DNA from: Gemmata palustris
GTDB lineage: Bacteria > Planctomycetota > Planctomycetia > Gemmatales > Gemmataceae
Direction: 5' to 3'
Length of the DNA stretch: 64,000 nucleotides
Assembly: GCF_017939745.1 (NCBI RefSeq)
Contig: NZ_JAGKQQ010000002.1
Location: 62,001 to 126,000, forward strand
Part shown: positions 42,777-51,458 of the stretch, piece after piece
Layout: every line of letters starts with the position of its first letter
How positions within the stretch are numbered: position 1 is the stretch's first letter
Program-made: the position numbers and the translations under genes
Notes under the pieces: generated by a model
Told to the model about the DNA's origin: nothing
The model's database searches: none
The model's input: the letters and a program-made list of their open reading frames with translations, nothing else

Positions 42777-43547
42777 TCAAGTGGAAGCTTCGATGGACGC
42801 GAGTTCCGGCTCGACCACGCCCTTCCAACACCCGGGGCAGATGCCGTGACTGAACCGGGCCGCCGAGTGCGCGGTGATGTACGTCTCCACCCGGTGCCAG
42901 TAGTTCTGATCGTCCCGCACCGCCTTGCAGTAGCTGCAAATCGGGAGCAGCCCCTTGAGTTCTTTCACCTGCCCGAGCACGGCCTCCAGTTCCTGGACGC
43001 GCTCGGCGAGCCCCTGCTGAAGCGCGATCACGCGCTCGCCCACGCGGATGCGCGAGCGCAGCTCTTGCCGGTCGAACGGCTTGGTCACGTAGTCGTCCGC
43101 GCCGCTGTCGAGCCCGGCCACGATGTCGTCCGACTGCCCCCGCGCGGTCAACAGGATGACATACGTGGGGATCGACTGTGCCAGCGCGCGCACGCGCCGA
43201 CACACCTCCGTCCCCTCGAGCCCGGGCATCATCCAGTCCAGGATCGCGAGGTGCGGGGCGTCGTCCGCGAGCAGCGCCGCCCACGCCTCGGCCCCGTCGC
43301 ACGTCACGACGACCTCATACCCCCACCCCTGCAGGGTGCGCTCCAAAAGGGTGCGCGAGACCGGATCGTCCTCGGCGATGAGCGCGCGCGGCGCCACCAC
43401 CGCCCGGCGCGCCGGGTGCGCAATGGTCCCGGAGATCCTCCCGCGCGAGACGTGTTCGCAGACCGGCCCCGGGTACGCCGCGGCCGGCGGTGACGACGGG
43501 GGAACGGGAAATTCAGGTGTGTCTGGCATGTTCGGTGTCTCGGTCAC
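42777..43547 (-). CDS. Response regulator with C-terminal CxxC module
   Basis: 256 residues. A Pro-rich leader of about 50 residues precedes the receiver domain (54-170) with acidic pocket EDD, phospho-acceptor Asp104 in LDWMMPG, Thr in LLTARG and Lys156 in VTKPF. A coiled helix follows, then the segment KGLLPICSYCKAVRDDQNYW and HSAARFSHGICPGC, with two CxxC pairs at 204/207 and 237/240. This C-terminal module occurs on many stand-alone or kinase-linked regulators; the cysteines may bind metal or respond to redox state. There is no DNA-binding domain. It is the last gene of a three-gene set with a hybrid kinase and a thioredoxin-like protein. Confidence 0.87.
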   Translation of the reverse strand: MTETPNMPDTPEFPVPPSSPPAAAYPGPVCEHVSRGRISGTIAHPARRAVVAPRALIAEDDPVSRTLLERTLQGWGYEVVVTCDGAEAWAALLADDAPHLAILDWMMPGLEGTEVCRRVRALAQSIPTYVILLTARGQSDDIVAGLDSGADDYVTKPFDRQELRSRIRVGERVIALQQGLAERVQELEAVLGQVKELKGLLPICSYCKAVRDDQNYWHRVETYITAHSAARFSHGICPGCWKGVVEPELASIEAST

Positions 43548-43604
43548 GAGAATCGGCTCCGCGCGGCGCCCGCCCGCGCGACCGGCTCTTCAGTTCGGGG
43601 CTCC

Positions 43605-46600
43605 TCAGCCAACGGTCTGCGGTTCGGGAAACTCGGCAAGGGCCGCGGCGAGCTGGGTGACTTCACGGGCCAGGGTCGCCAGCGCGCCCGGCGCTGCCGC
43701 GAGATCCCCGCTCGCGCCGATCTTTTCCAGGGCGCCCGCCGCTTCCACCGCGCCGCTCCCGCCGACGTACCCCGAGGCGCCCTTCAGTCCGTGCGCGGCG
43801 CGCTGAACGGTGGGGGCGTCGCCCCCGCTAACCGCGCGCTGCAGTTCGTCCAGGAACTTTTGTGAATCGCTGCAGAACAGCCCCGCGACCTCGGCGAACA
43901 GTTCCTCGTCCCCGCCCAGGCGCTCGAGAGCCGCGGCGCGATCGAACGCCGGGTCCGCGGCGCGCGGGGGGGGAGTCGGTTCGGTGACGGCAACGAGAGC
44001 CGCGGGAGCAGCGGGGGCCGTATCGACCGGCGCGAGGCTGATCGCCCAATCCAGCACCCGGAGGAGTTCGGTGCGCTGAACCGGCTTGCTCACGTAATCG
44101 TCCATCCCCGCCGCGAGGCACCGCTCCCGATCGCCCTTCATCGCGTGCGCGGTCATCGCCACGATCGGCATGCGGTACCCGGTACCGACCTCGCGCGCCC
44201 GGATCGTGCCGGTCGCCTCGAAGCCGTCCATCTCCGGCATCTGTACGTCCATGAAAATAACATCGAACGGGGCGGGGCGGGAATCAGAATTATTCGGCAA
44301 GAGGCCGGAAATCGGCCGGTCCCCCTCCCCCCCGCTCGGGGCCACCGCGTCGGGACCGTAAAGGGCGATGAGCGCCTGCCGGCCGTCGGCCGCGAGCGTC
44401 ACGCTGTGACCGAACTTCTCCAGCAGCCGGGAAATGACCCGCTGGTTCACCGGGTTGTCCTCGGCCACCAGTACGCGGATCGACCGGCCCCCCGGCGCGC
44501 CCGCGGCCGCCCGCGGCTCGGACCTCTTGTCCGGGGGCACGGTCCCGACCGAAGACGCGCCGCGCATCGCCGTCGCGATCGCCCGGTTGAGTTCCGCCGG
44601 CTTCACCGGTTTGACCAGGTACGAGGACACGCCGAGGTTCCGGCACCGGGCCGCGTCGCCCTGGCGGTCGGCCGAGGTGAGCATGAGGACCACGGTCCCG
44701 GCGAGCGCCGGGTCGCGCCCGATCCGCTCGGCCACCGTGAACCCGTCCATGCCCGGCATCATCCCGTCCAGCAGCAGGAGCGGGAACGGGGTGCCGTTCG
44801 CCACCGCCCACCGCAGTTCGTCCAACCCCTCCGGCCCGCTCGCCGCGCACGTCGGTTTGGCGCCCCAGTGGCGGACCGTTTCGGCGAGCACCCGGCGGTT
44901 GGTCGCGTTGTCGTCCACGATCAGCACCGGGAGCCCCTTCAGGTCCGCGGGCACCTCCACCACGCGCGCGATCGACCCGCACGCGCGCTCCAATCGCGCG
45001 TCGAAGAAGAACGTGCTCCCCACCCCCAGTTCGCTCTCGGCCCCCACGCGCCCGCCCATCAGTTCGACCAGCCGCTGGCAGATGGTCAGACCCAGGCCCG
45101 TTCCGCCGTACTTCCGGGTGGTGCTCCCGTCGGCCTGGGTGAACGGCTCGAACACGGACTTGAGTTTGTGCGGTGCGATCCCGATCCCGGTGTCCGTGAC
45201 GTGGAACCGGAGCCGGACCGCGTCGCCCGGTTCGGGCACCCGCTCGCACCGCACGAGCACCTCGCCGCGCTCGGTGAACTTGATCGCGTTGCCCACCAGG
45301 TTGTTGAGCACCTGACGCAACCGGTGCCCGTCGCCGAGGAGCACGTCGGGCACGTCCGGGTGGGCCTCGTAGGTCAGTTCCAGTCCCTTACTGTGGGCGC
45401 GGACGGCCAGCGCTTTGAGCGTGTCGCCGACCATGTCGCGGACCGAGAACGGGAGCGGGTCGAGGTCCAACTTGCCCGCCTCGATCTTCGAGAAGTCGAG
45501 GATGTCGTTGATGACCGTGAGGAGCGCGTCGGCGGACGACTTGACGAGCCCCACCGACTCGCGCTGGTCCGGCGCCAGGGGGGACTCGAGGATCAAGTCC
45601 GTCATCCCGATGATGCCGTTCATCGGGGTCCGGATCTCGTGGCTCATGTTCGCCAGGAACTCGCTTTTCGCCTTGCTCGCGGCCTCGGCCTCGGTCGTCG
45701 CCCGGCGCAGCGCGGCCTCGCCCTCTTTGCGGGCGGTGATGTCCTGGATCTGGGACACGAAGTGGACCGGCGCGCCGGCCGCGTCGCGCACCAGCGAGAC
45801 CCCGATCAGCACCCACACCACGTGCCCGTCCTTGTGGACGTAGCGCTTCTCGAGCTGGTACGTGCTCGTCTGCCCGCTCAGGGTGCGCCCGACGAACGCC
45901 AGATCGGACTCCAGGTCGGCGGGGTGCGTGATCCCCTGGAAGTCGCACGCGAGGAGCTCGGGTTCGGAGTACCCGACGATGGCGCAAAAGGCGCGGTTCA
46001 CGCGCAGGAGCTGCCCCGTGGGAGCAACAAGGGCCATTCCGGTGGCGGCGTCGTCGAACGCCCGGCGGAACTGCTCCTCTTTTTGCCACAGCTCCGCGGT
46101 CCGCGCGCGCACGCGCTCCTCGACGTTAGCGCGCGCGACCTCGAGTTCGACCTCGCGCTCGGCCGTGCGCACCAGGTCGCGCTCGCCCCACCAACAGGAG
46201 AGCCCGAGGAACACGTCCATGAACACGACCCACCCGGCGTGCTCCACCCAGCGCCAGTTGGCCCCGGTGGTCGTCCCGTACACCGACTCGGGCCACGCGG
46301 CGCCCCGCACGATGTGGTCGAGCGCGGTCACCGCGGACGCGATAAAGAGCACCCGCCAGTCGCGGTACAGGGCCAGGAACGCGAGCGACCCGAACACGTG
46401 GAAGTGCGTCTCCGGGCGCCCGCCGGTGAGGTGGATGAGCAGCCCGGTGGAGAACATCTGTGCCGCCGCGATCACGAACCGCGTGTTCGTCCGACCGGGC
46501 CGGAAGAGGACGAGGAAGACCGGCAGCGCGACCACCACCCCGCCGAGCGCGACCGCGGCCCAAACGTGCGGGTGGGTCCGGCTGTCGGTCCCGGCCCAGG

Positions 46601-46763
46601 TGAGCGGCGACACCCACACGGCCAGCACGATCATCGCGACCCACTGGAACACGAGCAGCCCGGCGAACAGTTGGTCGGTCCGCCGGTGAATCGCGGCGCG
46701 GTAGAACGCCGCGAGCTCGCGCACGCGCGCCCCGGTCCCCGGATTCGTTTCTACCTCGGGCAT
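43605..46763 (-). CDS. Hybrid sensor histidine kinase with two receivers and Hpt
   Basis: 1052 residues from the ATG at 46763, preceded by ggagaggt; the upstream ATG adds 20 unlikely residues. The order is: five to six membrane helices (about 25-195) with a His-rich HFHVFGSLAFLALYRDWR segment; a coiled coil; a PAS domain (230-345); HisKA with MSHEIRTPMNG (His375); HATPase with NLVGNAIKF and GTGLGLTICQRL; receiver 1 (Asp about 666 in LLDGMMPG); receiver 2 (Asp about 839 in MDVQMPEMDG) and Hpt with AHGLKGASG (His about 991). This is a complete phosphorelay. Receiver 2 has about 25 extra residues in the loop before its Asp. The final acceptor is probably the adjacent response regulator. Confidence 0.92.
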   Translation of the reverse strand: MPEVETNPGTGARVRELAAFYRAAIHRRTDQLFAGLLVFQWVAMIVLAVWVSPLTWAGTDSRTHPHVWAAVALGGVVVALPVFLVLFRPGRTNTRFVIAAAQMFSTGLLIHLTGGRPETHFHVFGSLAFLALYRDWRVLFIASAVTALDHIVRGAAWPESVYGTTTGANWRWVEHAGWVVFMDVFLGLSCWWGERDLVRTAEREVELEVARANVEERVRARTAELWQKEEQFRRAFDDAATGMALVAPTGQLLRVNRAFCAIVGYSEPELLACDFQGITHPADLESDLAFVGRTLSGQTSTYQLEKRYVHKDGHVVWVLIGVSLVRDAAGAPVHFVSQIQDITARKEGEAALRRATTEAEAASKAKSEFLANMSHEIRTPMNGIIGMTDLILESPLAPDQRESVGLVKSSADALLTVINDILDFSKIEAGKLDLDPLPFSVRDMVGDTLKALAVRAHSKGLELTYEAHPDVPDVLLGDGHRLRQVLNNLVGNAIKFTERGEVLVRCERVPEPGDAVRLRFHVTDTGIGIAPHKLKSVFEPFTQADGSTTRKYGGTGLGLTICQRLVELMGGRVGAESELGVGSTFFFDARLERACGSIARVVEVPADLKGLPVLIVDDNATNRRVLAETVRHWGAKPTCAASGPEGLDELRWAVANGTPFPLLLLDGMMPGMDGFTVAERIGRDPALAGTVVLMLTSADRQGDAARCRNLGVSSYLVKPVKPAELNRAIATAMRGASSVGTVPPDKRSEPRAAAGAPGGRSIRVLVAEDNPVNQRVISRLLEKFGHSVTLAADGRQALIALYGPDAVAPSGGEGDRPISGLLPNNSDSRPAPFDVIFMDVQMPEMDGFEATGTIRAREVGTGYRMPIVAMTAHAMKGDRERCLAAGMDDYVSKPVQRTELLRVLDWAISLAPVDTAPAAPAALVAVTEPTPPPRAADPAFDRAAALERLGGDEELFAEVAGLFCSDSQKFLDELQRAVSGGDAPTVQRAAHGLKGASGYVGGSGAVEAAGALEKIGASGDLAAAPGALATLAREVTQLAAALAEFPEPQTVG

Positions 46764-46823
46764 ACTTGACCTCTCCGAATCGGCAGTCGGCTGAGGGGCA
46801 CAAATGTATTGCCCCGCGATCAA

Positions 46824-47393
46824 TCAAGGCGTCAACAAGGGGCACCCGAAAACGGGCGCGCGGGCGGGCGCGAGGTGCCCGCTCATCCAGTCCAGAACCG
46901 CGCGCCGACCGGCACTTTCGCCGGCGCGCCCGCGGGCCGCAGTGAGTCCGCCGCGGAACACGATCCGGCCCGCCGGATCGGTCAGAACCGCCTGTCCCGA
47001 GGTTTCGGCCCCGAACCGGTGCGCGCCCGCGCCGGCTTCATCGAGCGCGACTTCTGTGCGGGGGATGCGGGCCGCGAGGTCCCACGATTCCCCGTGTTCC
47101 CACCCGTCCGGCGCGTCCGGCGGCCGAACGAACAAGACGCGAACCGACAGCTCCGGCGCAGCGCGCACGAGCTCGGCCGTTTCTCCCAGTGTGGCCCGTG
47201 TACACGGGCAGCGCGGGTGCGCGAACACGGTCAGGCACCAGCCCCCCGGGGCCGACTCGTCGGGCGCGGCCGTTTGCGCGCCGACCGTTCCGGGGGTGGC
47301 GTCGTACCGCTCCCAGAGCCAGAACCCGCCCGCGATCGCGGAGAGCCACACGAGCCCGATCAGCCAGACGGCGATTTCCCGCGCCACGCCCAC
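46824..47393 (-). CDS. Membrane-anchored thioredoxin-like protein (RedB-type)
   Basis: 189 residues. One N-terminal helix (REIAVWLIGLVWLSAIAGGF) is followed by a periplasmic domain with TVFAHPRCPCTRATLGE, a CPC motif in the place of a thioredoxin CxxC. It ends with GQAVLTDPAGRIVFRGGLTAARG, a thioredoxin-fold strand. Similar planctomycete proteins are named RedB-like. Its likely role is redox chemistry at the outer face of the membrane. It is the first gene of the set with the hybrid kinase (60 bp gap) and the response regulator, and may generate or detect the signal. Confidence 0.72.
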   Translation of the reverse strand: MGVAREIAVWLIGLVWLSAIAGGFWLWERYDATPGTVGAQTAAPDESAPGGWCLTVFAHPRCPCTRATLGETAELVRAAPELSVRVLFVRPPDAPDGWEHGESWDLAARIPRTEVALDEAGAGAHRFGAETSGQAVLTDPAGRIVFRGGLTAARGRAGESAGRRAVLDWMSGHLAPARAPVFGCPLLTP

Positions 47394-47954
47394 CTCCGAC
47401 CGGCACGCTCACCCACAGTCCCGCCCGGCGCTCGGAACCCGGGCGCGTTACTGCAGAACTGTTCGGATTCCTGAAACGCTAGTTCATGCCCGGTCTTCCC
47501 CCGCTCCATTTCGGGCACCGGTCCACGAATCGCGGGCACTCAACCGCCGAAGTTGCGACCAAAAGATGAGAACGCGCGGTGCGGCGCGAATCGGGGCGCG
47601 GGCGAGTCGAACACGGGCGCGAGAGTTACTGCGGATACGGGAGCGCGTGATGTTGGTCGCCGCAGCCGCAAGAAATGAGACCATTTGGCCCCGGGTCCGC
47701 GTATTCCTGCCCGTCCCCGCGACTGCGTTCCGGGTGCCCGGGCCGCAGCTCTGACCGATTTTGCCGCGCGGGTGCCAACTTGATGTGCCCTCACGCCGCA
47801 GAATCATAATTCGCGCGAGACTTCATTTTGACGTTTGAATAGGCTAGTGGACTCGCACCGCCCGGACCCCGGCGCCATTTGCCACGGCTTGTGTCTCCGA
47901 TCCGCGCGGTAGATCGTCGAGCCGGCTGCGTCACCTTCTCCAGGATGCGCGGAC
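47394..47954. other. Gene-free interval between divergent operons
   Basis: About 560 bases between the redox/kinase set and the ABC-2 exporter operon. Short frames here lack the codon bias of their neighbours. It should hold both promoters, but none was read with confidence, and no repeat was seen. Confidence 0.3.
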
Positions 47955-50432
47955 ATGCACCAGCGGGTCAACGGAATCGGCATCGCCCTCGGTCTGTTGA
48001 TGTCCGCCCCCGGATCGGCACTCGCGCAAAACGAGTCCCCGTCCCTGCGCATGGACGGGCTGTTCCCGGTCGGCGCCCGGACCTCGCTCACCGACACCTG
48101 GGGAACGCTCCGGTTCGGAATCGACAACTTGGGGCCGACCGCGAGAGAAGCCCGGGTCGTCGCCTACCACCTCGACCGCCCCGATGTTCAGTACTGCCGG
48201 GACGTGTGGGTGCCCGGCAACTCCCGGCTCACCTCCTGGCTCACCGTCGGCCCGCCCCCGGTACAGGCGAGCCAACTCCGGCGGGACATCGGCTACCGTT
48301 TGTACGAGCGCGTCAACGGTGAGTTCCGGCCGGTCGCGTCGCGCGACCCGGAGCGCCTCGTCTCGCGGGCCGTGCCCTACCGCCCGCGCGACCCGAGCAC
48401 CGCCGTTTACCTGGACGCCCCCGACGACCCGGACGGCCCGGAGGCCGTTACCGCAAAAGGGTCGACCGCGGGCCAAACGGTCCTGTTCGCTCGAACGTTC
48501 CGGCACACGCGCGGGCTCTCGGAACACCTCTCGATCATTATCGACCGGCACCTGCCGCCGACGGTCGAGGCGTTCGACGGGATCGACCAGTTCGTTCTCG
48601 CCGGGAACCGGCTCGCCGCGGACCCGGCCGCGGGTCAGACCTTGCGCCACTGGGTGCTCCGGGGCGGCACCCTGTGGGTGATGCTCGACCGCGTGGACCC
48701 GGACGTACTCGCCCCCGTTCTCGGCGAGGCCATGCGGTTCCAGGTCGCGGGGCGCACGGGCCTGACGGCGCTCCGGCTCCGGGCGCCGGCCGACCCCCTC
48801 GCGCCCGAAGTGCAAGAATTCGAGCAGCCCGTCGATCTGGTCCGGGTCCAGCTCTCCGGGTCGGAAACGGTTCTCTTCGAGGCGAACGGCTGGCCCGCGG
48901 CGTTCAGCCAAACGGTCGGGCGCGGGCGGGTCGTGTTCACCACACTGGGCGCGCGCGGGTGGTACCGGGCGCGGGGTCCGCGCGACGGCGCGTCGCGGTT
49001 CGAGGGCACCCGCGACGTTCCCGTTGCCCTCGGTGCGTTCGACGGTTTGGCCATACACCTGTACCCGGAGCCCCAGCCGGAACCGCTCCGGGCGGAGGAT
49101 CTGGCGCCGCTCCTGAGAGCGGAAATCGGCTACGAGGTCGTCGGGCGCGGGACCGCGAGCGCGATCCTCGCGGCGTTCGTGTTCGGGGTGCTGGCTCTCG
49201 GAATCGGGCTCCGCCGGTCGCGCGCCCCGGAGCGCATCGGGCTGTTCGGGCCGGCACTCGCGGCCGCGACCGCCGGGGTCTTCGTCGCCATCGGGATAGC
49301 GTCCCGGAGTTCCGTTCCGCCGACCGCCGCGGCCGTGGCCGTGGTCGAAGTCACGCCCGAGAACGGGGAGGCGTCGTGGCGCGGGCTGTTCGGGGTCTAC
49401 AACCCGGCGTCCGGGGATCTCCAGTTAGGAGCCGAGCGCGGCGGCGCGGTGGACCTCGACTCGACCGGCCTGGGGGGGCAGACCCGGCAACGGGTCCAGA
49501 CCGATCTCGACGCCTGGCACTGGGAGAACCTCGCGTTCCCGGCGGGGGTGCGCGTGGGGCCGTTCCGGTCCGCGAGCCGCACCGGTGCCGCGACCACGGC
49601 GCGGTTCGGCCCGAACGGGCTGGAAGGCAAGTTGACGATCGGAACCTTCAAGAACCCGGCCGACGCGCTCATTTTCTCCAAAGCGGGAACGGTACTCACC
49701 GCGCGCGTCGAAGCGGACGGATCGTTCCGGGCCACCTCTGACGACGTTTTGCCCGCCGACCAGTACCTCCCGGGTACCGTCCTCACCGACCGCCAACAGC
49801 GGCGCCAGGACGTTTACCGCCGGCTCCTGGCGCGTTCCAGCACGAGTGCCCTTCCGGACCGGGACCGACTTTTCGTGTGGGCGGATACGGACGACCTCCC
49901 GTTCGCGGTCGAAGGGGCGAAGCGCACCGTCGGAATGGCCCTGCTCTCCCTCCCGATCGAATTCGCCCCCCAACGGAGCGGGGATTCGGTCACGATCCCC
50001 AACGGGCTCATTCCCCACGCGGCGGTCATTGACGGCCGGAGCCGGCGCCCGATGCTCGAACAATCCCAGCCGGTTCAGATCCCACTGCGGTTCCAGTTGC
50101 CGCCGTCGGCCCTTCCACTCACCGTCGAACGGGCGGTGCTAACGGCCCGGGTCCGCGCCCCGGCGCGCAAGTTCTCGGTGTCCGGGTCGGCGGACGAGAC
50201 GGCGGTCCCGCTGTTCGCAGCGACCGACCCGGGGGGGGCGATCCGGGTCGAGATCACCGACACGCGCGTTCTGCGCCCGGACGCCACGGGCGGGGTGTCG
50301 CTGACCCTGACGGTCAGCGAGCGGCTCGGCCCCGACGGGCGCCCGAACCCGGTCCGGATCGATGAAGCCGAGGGGAAGTGGCACATCGAGGCACTCGGCC
50401 TCGAAGTCGTGGGGCGGGCGGGGAACCCGTAA
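47955..50432 (+). CDS. Large membrane-anchored exported protein, partner of an ABC-2 exporter
   Basis: 825 residues. A signal peptide (GIALGLLMSAPGSALAQ) is followed by an immunoglobulin-like region, a glutamine-amidotransferase-like or GldG-like region (FVLAGNRLAADPAAGQTLRHW and VGRGRVVFTTLGARG), two membrane helices near residues 402-420 and 432-452 (SAILAAFVFGVLALGIGL), and a second extracytoplasmic part to the end. No catalytic motif is obvious. It lies 33 bp ahead of the ABC ATPase gene, which overlaps the permease gene. The set resembles the Gld-type exporter sets of Bacteroidetes and planctomycetes, in which such a protein is an auxiliary periplasmic subunit. Function inferred from context only. 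Confidence 0.7.
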   Translation: MHQRVNGIGIALGLLMSAPGSALAQNESPSLRMDGLFPVGARTSLTDTWGTLRFGIDNLGPTAREARVVAYHLDRPDVQYCRDVWVPGNSRLTSWLTVGPPPVQASQLRRDIGYRLYERVNGEFRPVASRDPERLVSRAVPYRPRDPSTAVYLDAPDDPDGPEAVTAKGSTAGQTVLFARTFRHTRGLSEHLSIIIDRHLPPTVEAFDGIDQFVLAGNRLAADPAAGQTLRHWVLRGGTLWVMLDRVDPDVLAPVLGEAMRFQVAGRTGLTALRLRAPADPLAPEVQEFEQPVDLVRVQLSGSETVLFEANGWPAAFSQTVGRGRVVFTTLGARGWYRARGPRDGASRFEGTRDVPVALGAFDGLAIHLYPEPQPEPLRAEDLAPLLRAEIGYEVVGRGTASAILAAFVFGVLALGIGLRRSRAPERIGLFGPALAAATAGVFVAIGIASRSSVPPTAAAVAVVEVTPENGEASWRGLFGVYNPASGDLQLGAERGGAVDLDSTGLGGQTRQRVQTDLDAWHWENLAFPAGVRVGPFRSASRTGAATTARFGPNGLEGKLTIGTFKNPADALIFSKAGTVLTARVEADGSFRATSDDVLPADQYLPGTVLTDRQQRRQDVYRRLLARSSTSALPDRDRLFVWADTDDLPFAVEGAKRTVGMALLSLPIEFAPQRSGDSVTIPNGLIPHAAVIDGRSRRPMLEQSQPVQIPLRFQLPPSALPLTVERAVLTARVRAPARKFSVSGSADETAVPLFAATDPGGAIRVEITDTRVLRPDATGGVSLTLTVSERLGPDGRPNPVRIDEAEGKWHIEALGLEVVGRAGNP

Positions 50433-50465
50433 CCGGAACCGGTATCGCTCGACGGGAGAACGCGC

Positions 50466-51458
50466 ATGGGAACGGACGGACCGATAGTCGAAGTGCGGGG
50501 CCTGACGAAGAAGTACGGCCGGTTCGTGGCCCTGGACGGGCTGACGCTCTCCGTCGGGCGCGGCCAGATCCTCGGGTTCATCGGACCCAACGGGGCCGGT
50601 AAGACGACCGCCATCAAGATCCTCGTCGGGCTGTCGCGGCCCACGGCCGGCAGCGCGACGGTGGCCGGCGTCGACTGCGTCGCGCGCCCGCGCCAGTTGA
50701 AGCGGCTGATCGGCTACATGCCCGACACGTTCGGCTCCTACGACAACATGCGGGTGAGCGAGTACCTCGACTTCTTCGGCGCGGCCTTCGGGATCCCCCG
50801 GCGGGCGCGGGCGAAGCGGATCGACGAGGTGCTCGAACTGGCCCGGTGCCCCGCGTTCAAGGACCTGTTCGTCGAGAGCCTCAGCCACGGGATGCGGCAG
50901 CGCGTCGCCCTCGCGCGGACGCTGCTCCACGACCCGGTCGCCCTGATCCTCGACGAACCGGCCAACGGGCTCGACCCGCCCGCCCGGATCGAGATGCGGC
51001 ACCTGCTGCTCGACCTGGCGCAGCGCGGGAAAACACTGATCGTCACCAGTCACATTCTCCCCGAACTCGCGCGCATCTGCGACCGCGTGGCCATCATCGC
51101 GCGCGGGCGGCTCCGGGCGTCCGGCACGCTCGAAGAGGTCGCCCGGCAGCTCAGCCCGCTGCGCACCATTGAAGTGCTCCTCACGCGCGCCGGGGATCTG
51201 GCCAAGACCGAAGGGCTCGTCCGCGGGCACGCGGCCCCCGGCGCCGAAATCGAAACGTCGGCGGCGGAACTGGCCGTCCGGTTCCGCACGGCCAAGAGCG
51301 AGGCGGAACTCGCCGGGTTGTTGACCGCCCTGGTCGGCGCCGGGGCCGAGGTCGCGCAGTTCCGCGAAGTACAGACCGACCTGGAAGAAGCGTTCATGAC
51401 CGCGGCCCGCGCGGGGGACGCCGAGGGCGCCGCGGGCGCCCCGGAGGAACCGTCGTGA
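50466..51458 (+). CDS. ABC-2 exporter ATPase
   Basis: 330 residues. The ATPase has Walker A GPNGAGKTT, Q-loop IGYMPDTFG, signature LSHGMRQRVALARTLL (Ser-His-Gly-Met in place of SGGQ), Walker B LILDEPANGLDP and the H-loop VTSHILPE. A C-terminal extension of about 100 residues (DLEEAFMTA) is typical of GldA/CcmA-like drug or polymer exporters. It ends in a GTGA overlap with the permease gene, so the two are translationally coupled. The substrate is unknown. Confidence 0.92.
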   Translation: MGTDGPIVEVRGLTKKYGRFVALDGLTLSVGRGQILGFIGPNGAGKTTAIKILVGLSRPTAGSATVAGVDCVARPRQLKRLIGYMPDTFGSYDNMRVSEYLDFFGAAFGIPRRARAKRIDEVLELARCPAFKDLFVESLSHGMRQRVALARTLLHDPVALILDEPANGLDPPARIEMRHLLLDLAQRGKTLIVTSHILPELARICDRVAIIARGRLRASGTLEEVARQLSPLRTIEVLLTRAGDLAKTEGLVRGHAAPGAEIETSAAELAVRFRTAKSEAELAGLLTALVGAGAEVAQFREVQTDLEEAFMTAARAGDAEGAAGAPEEPS

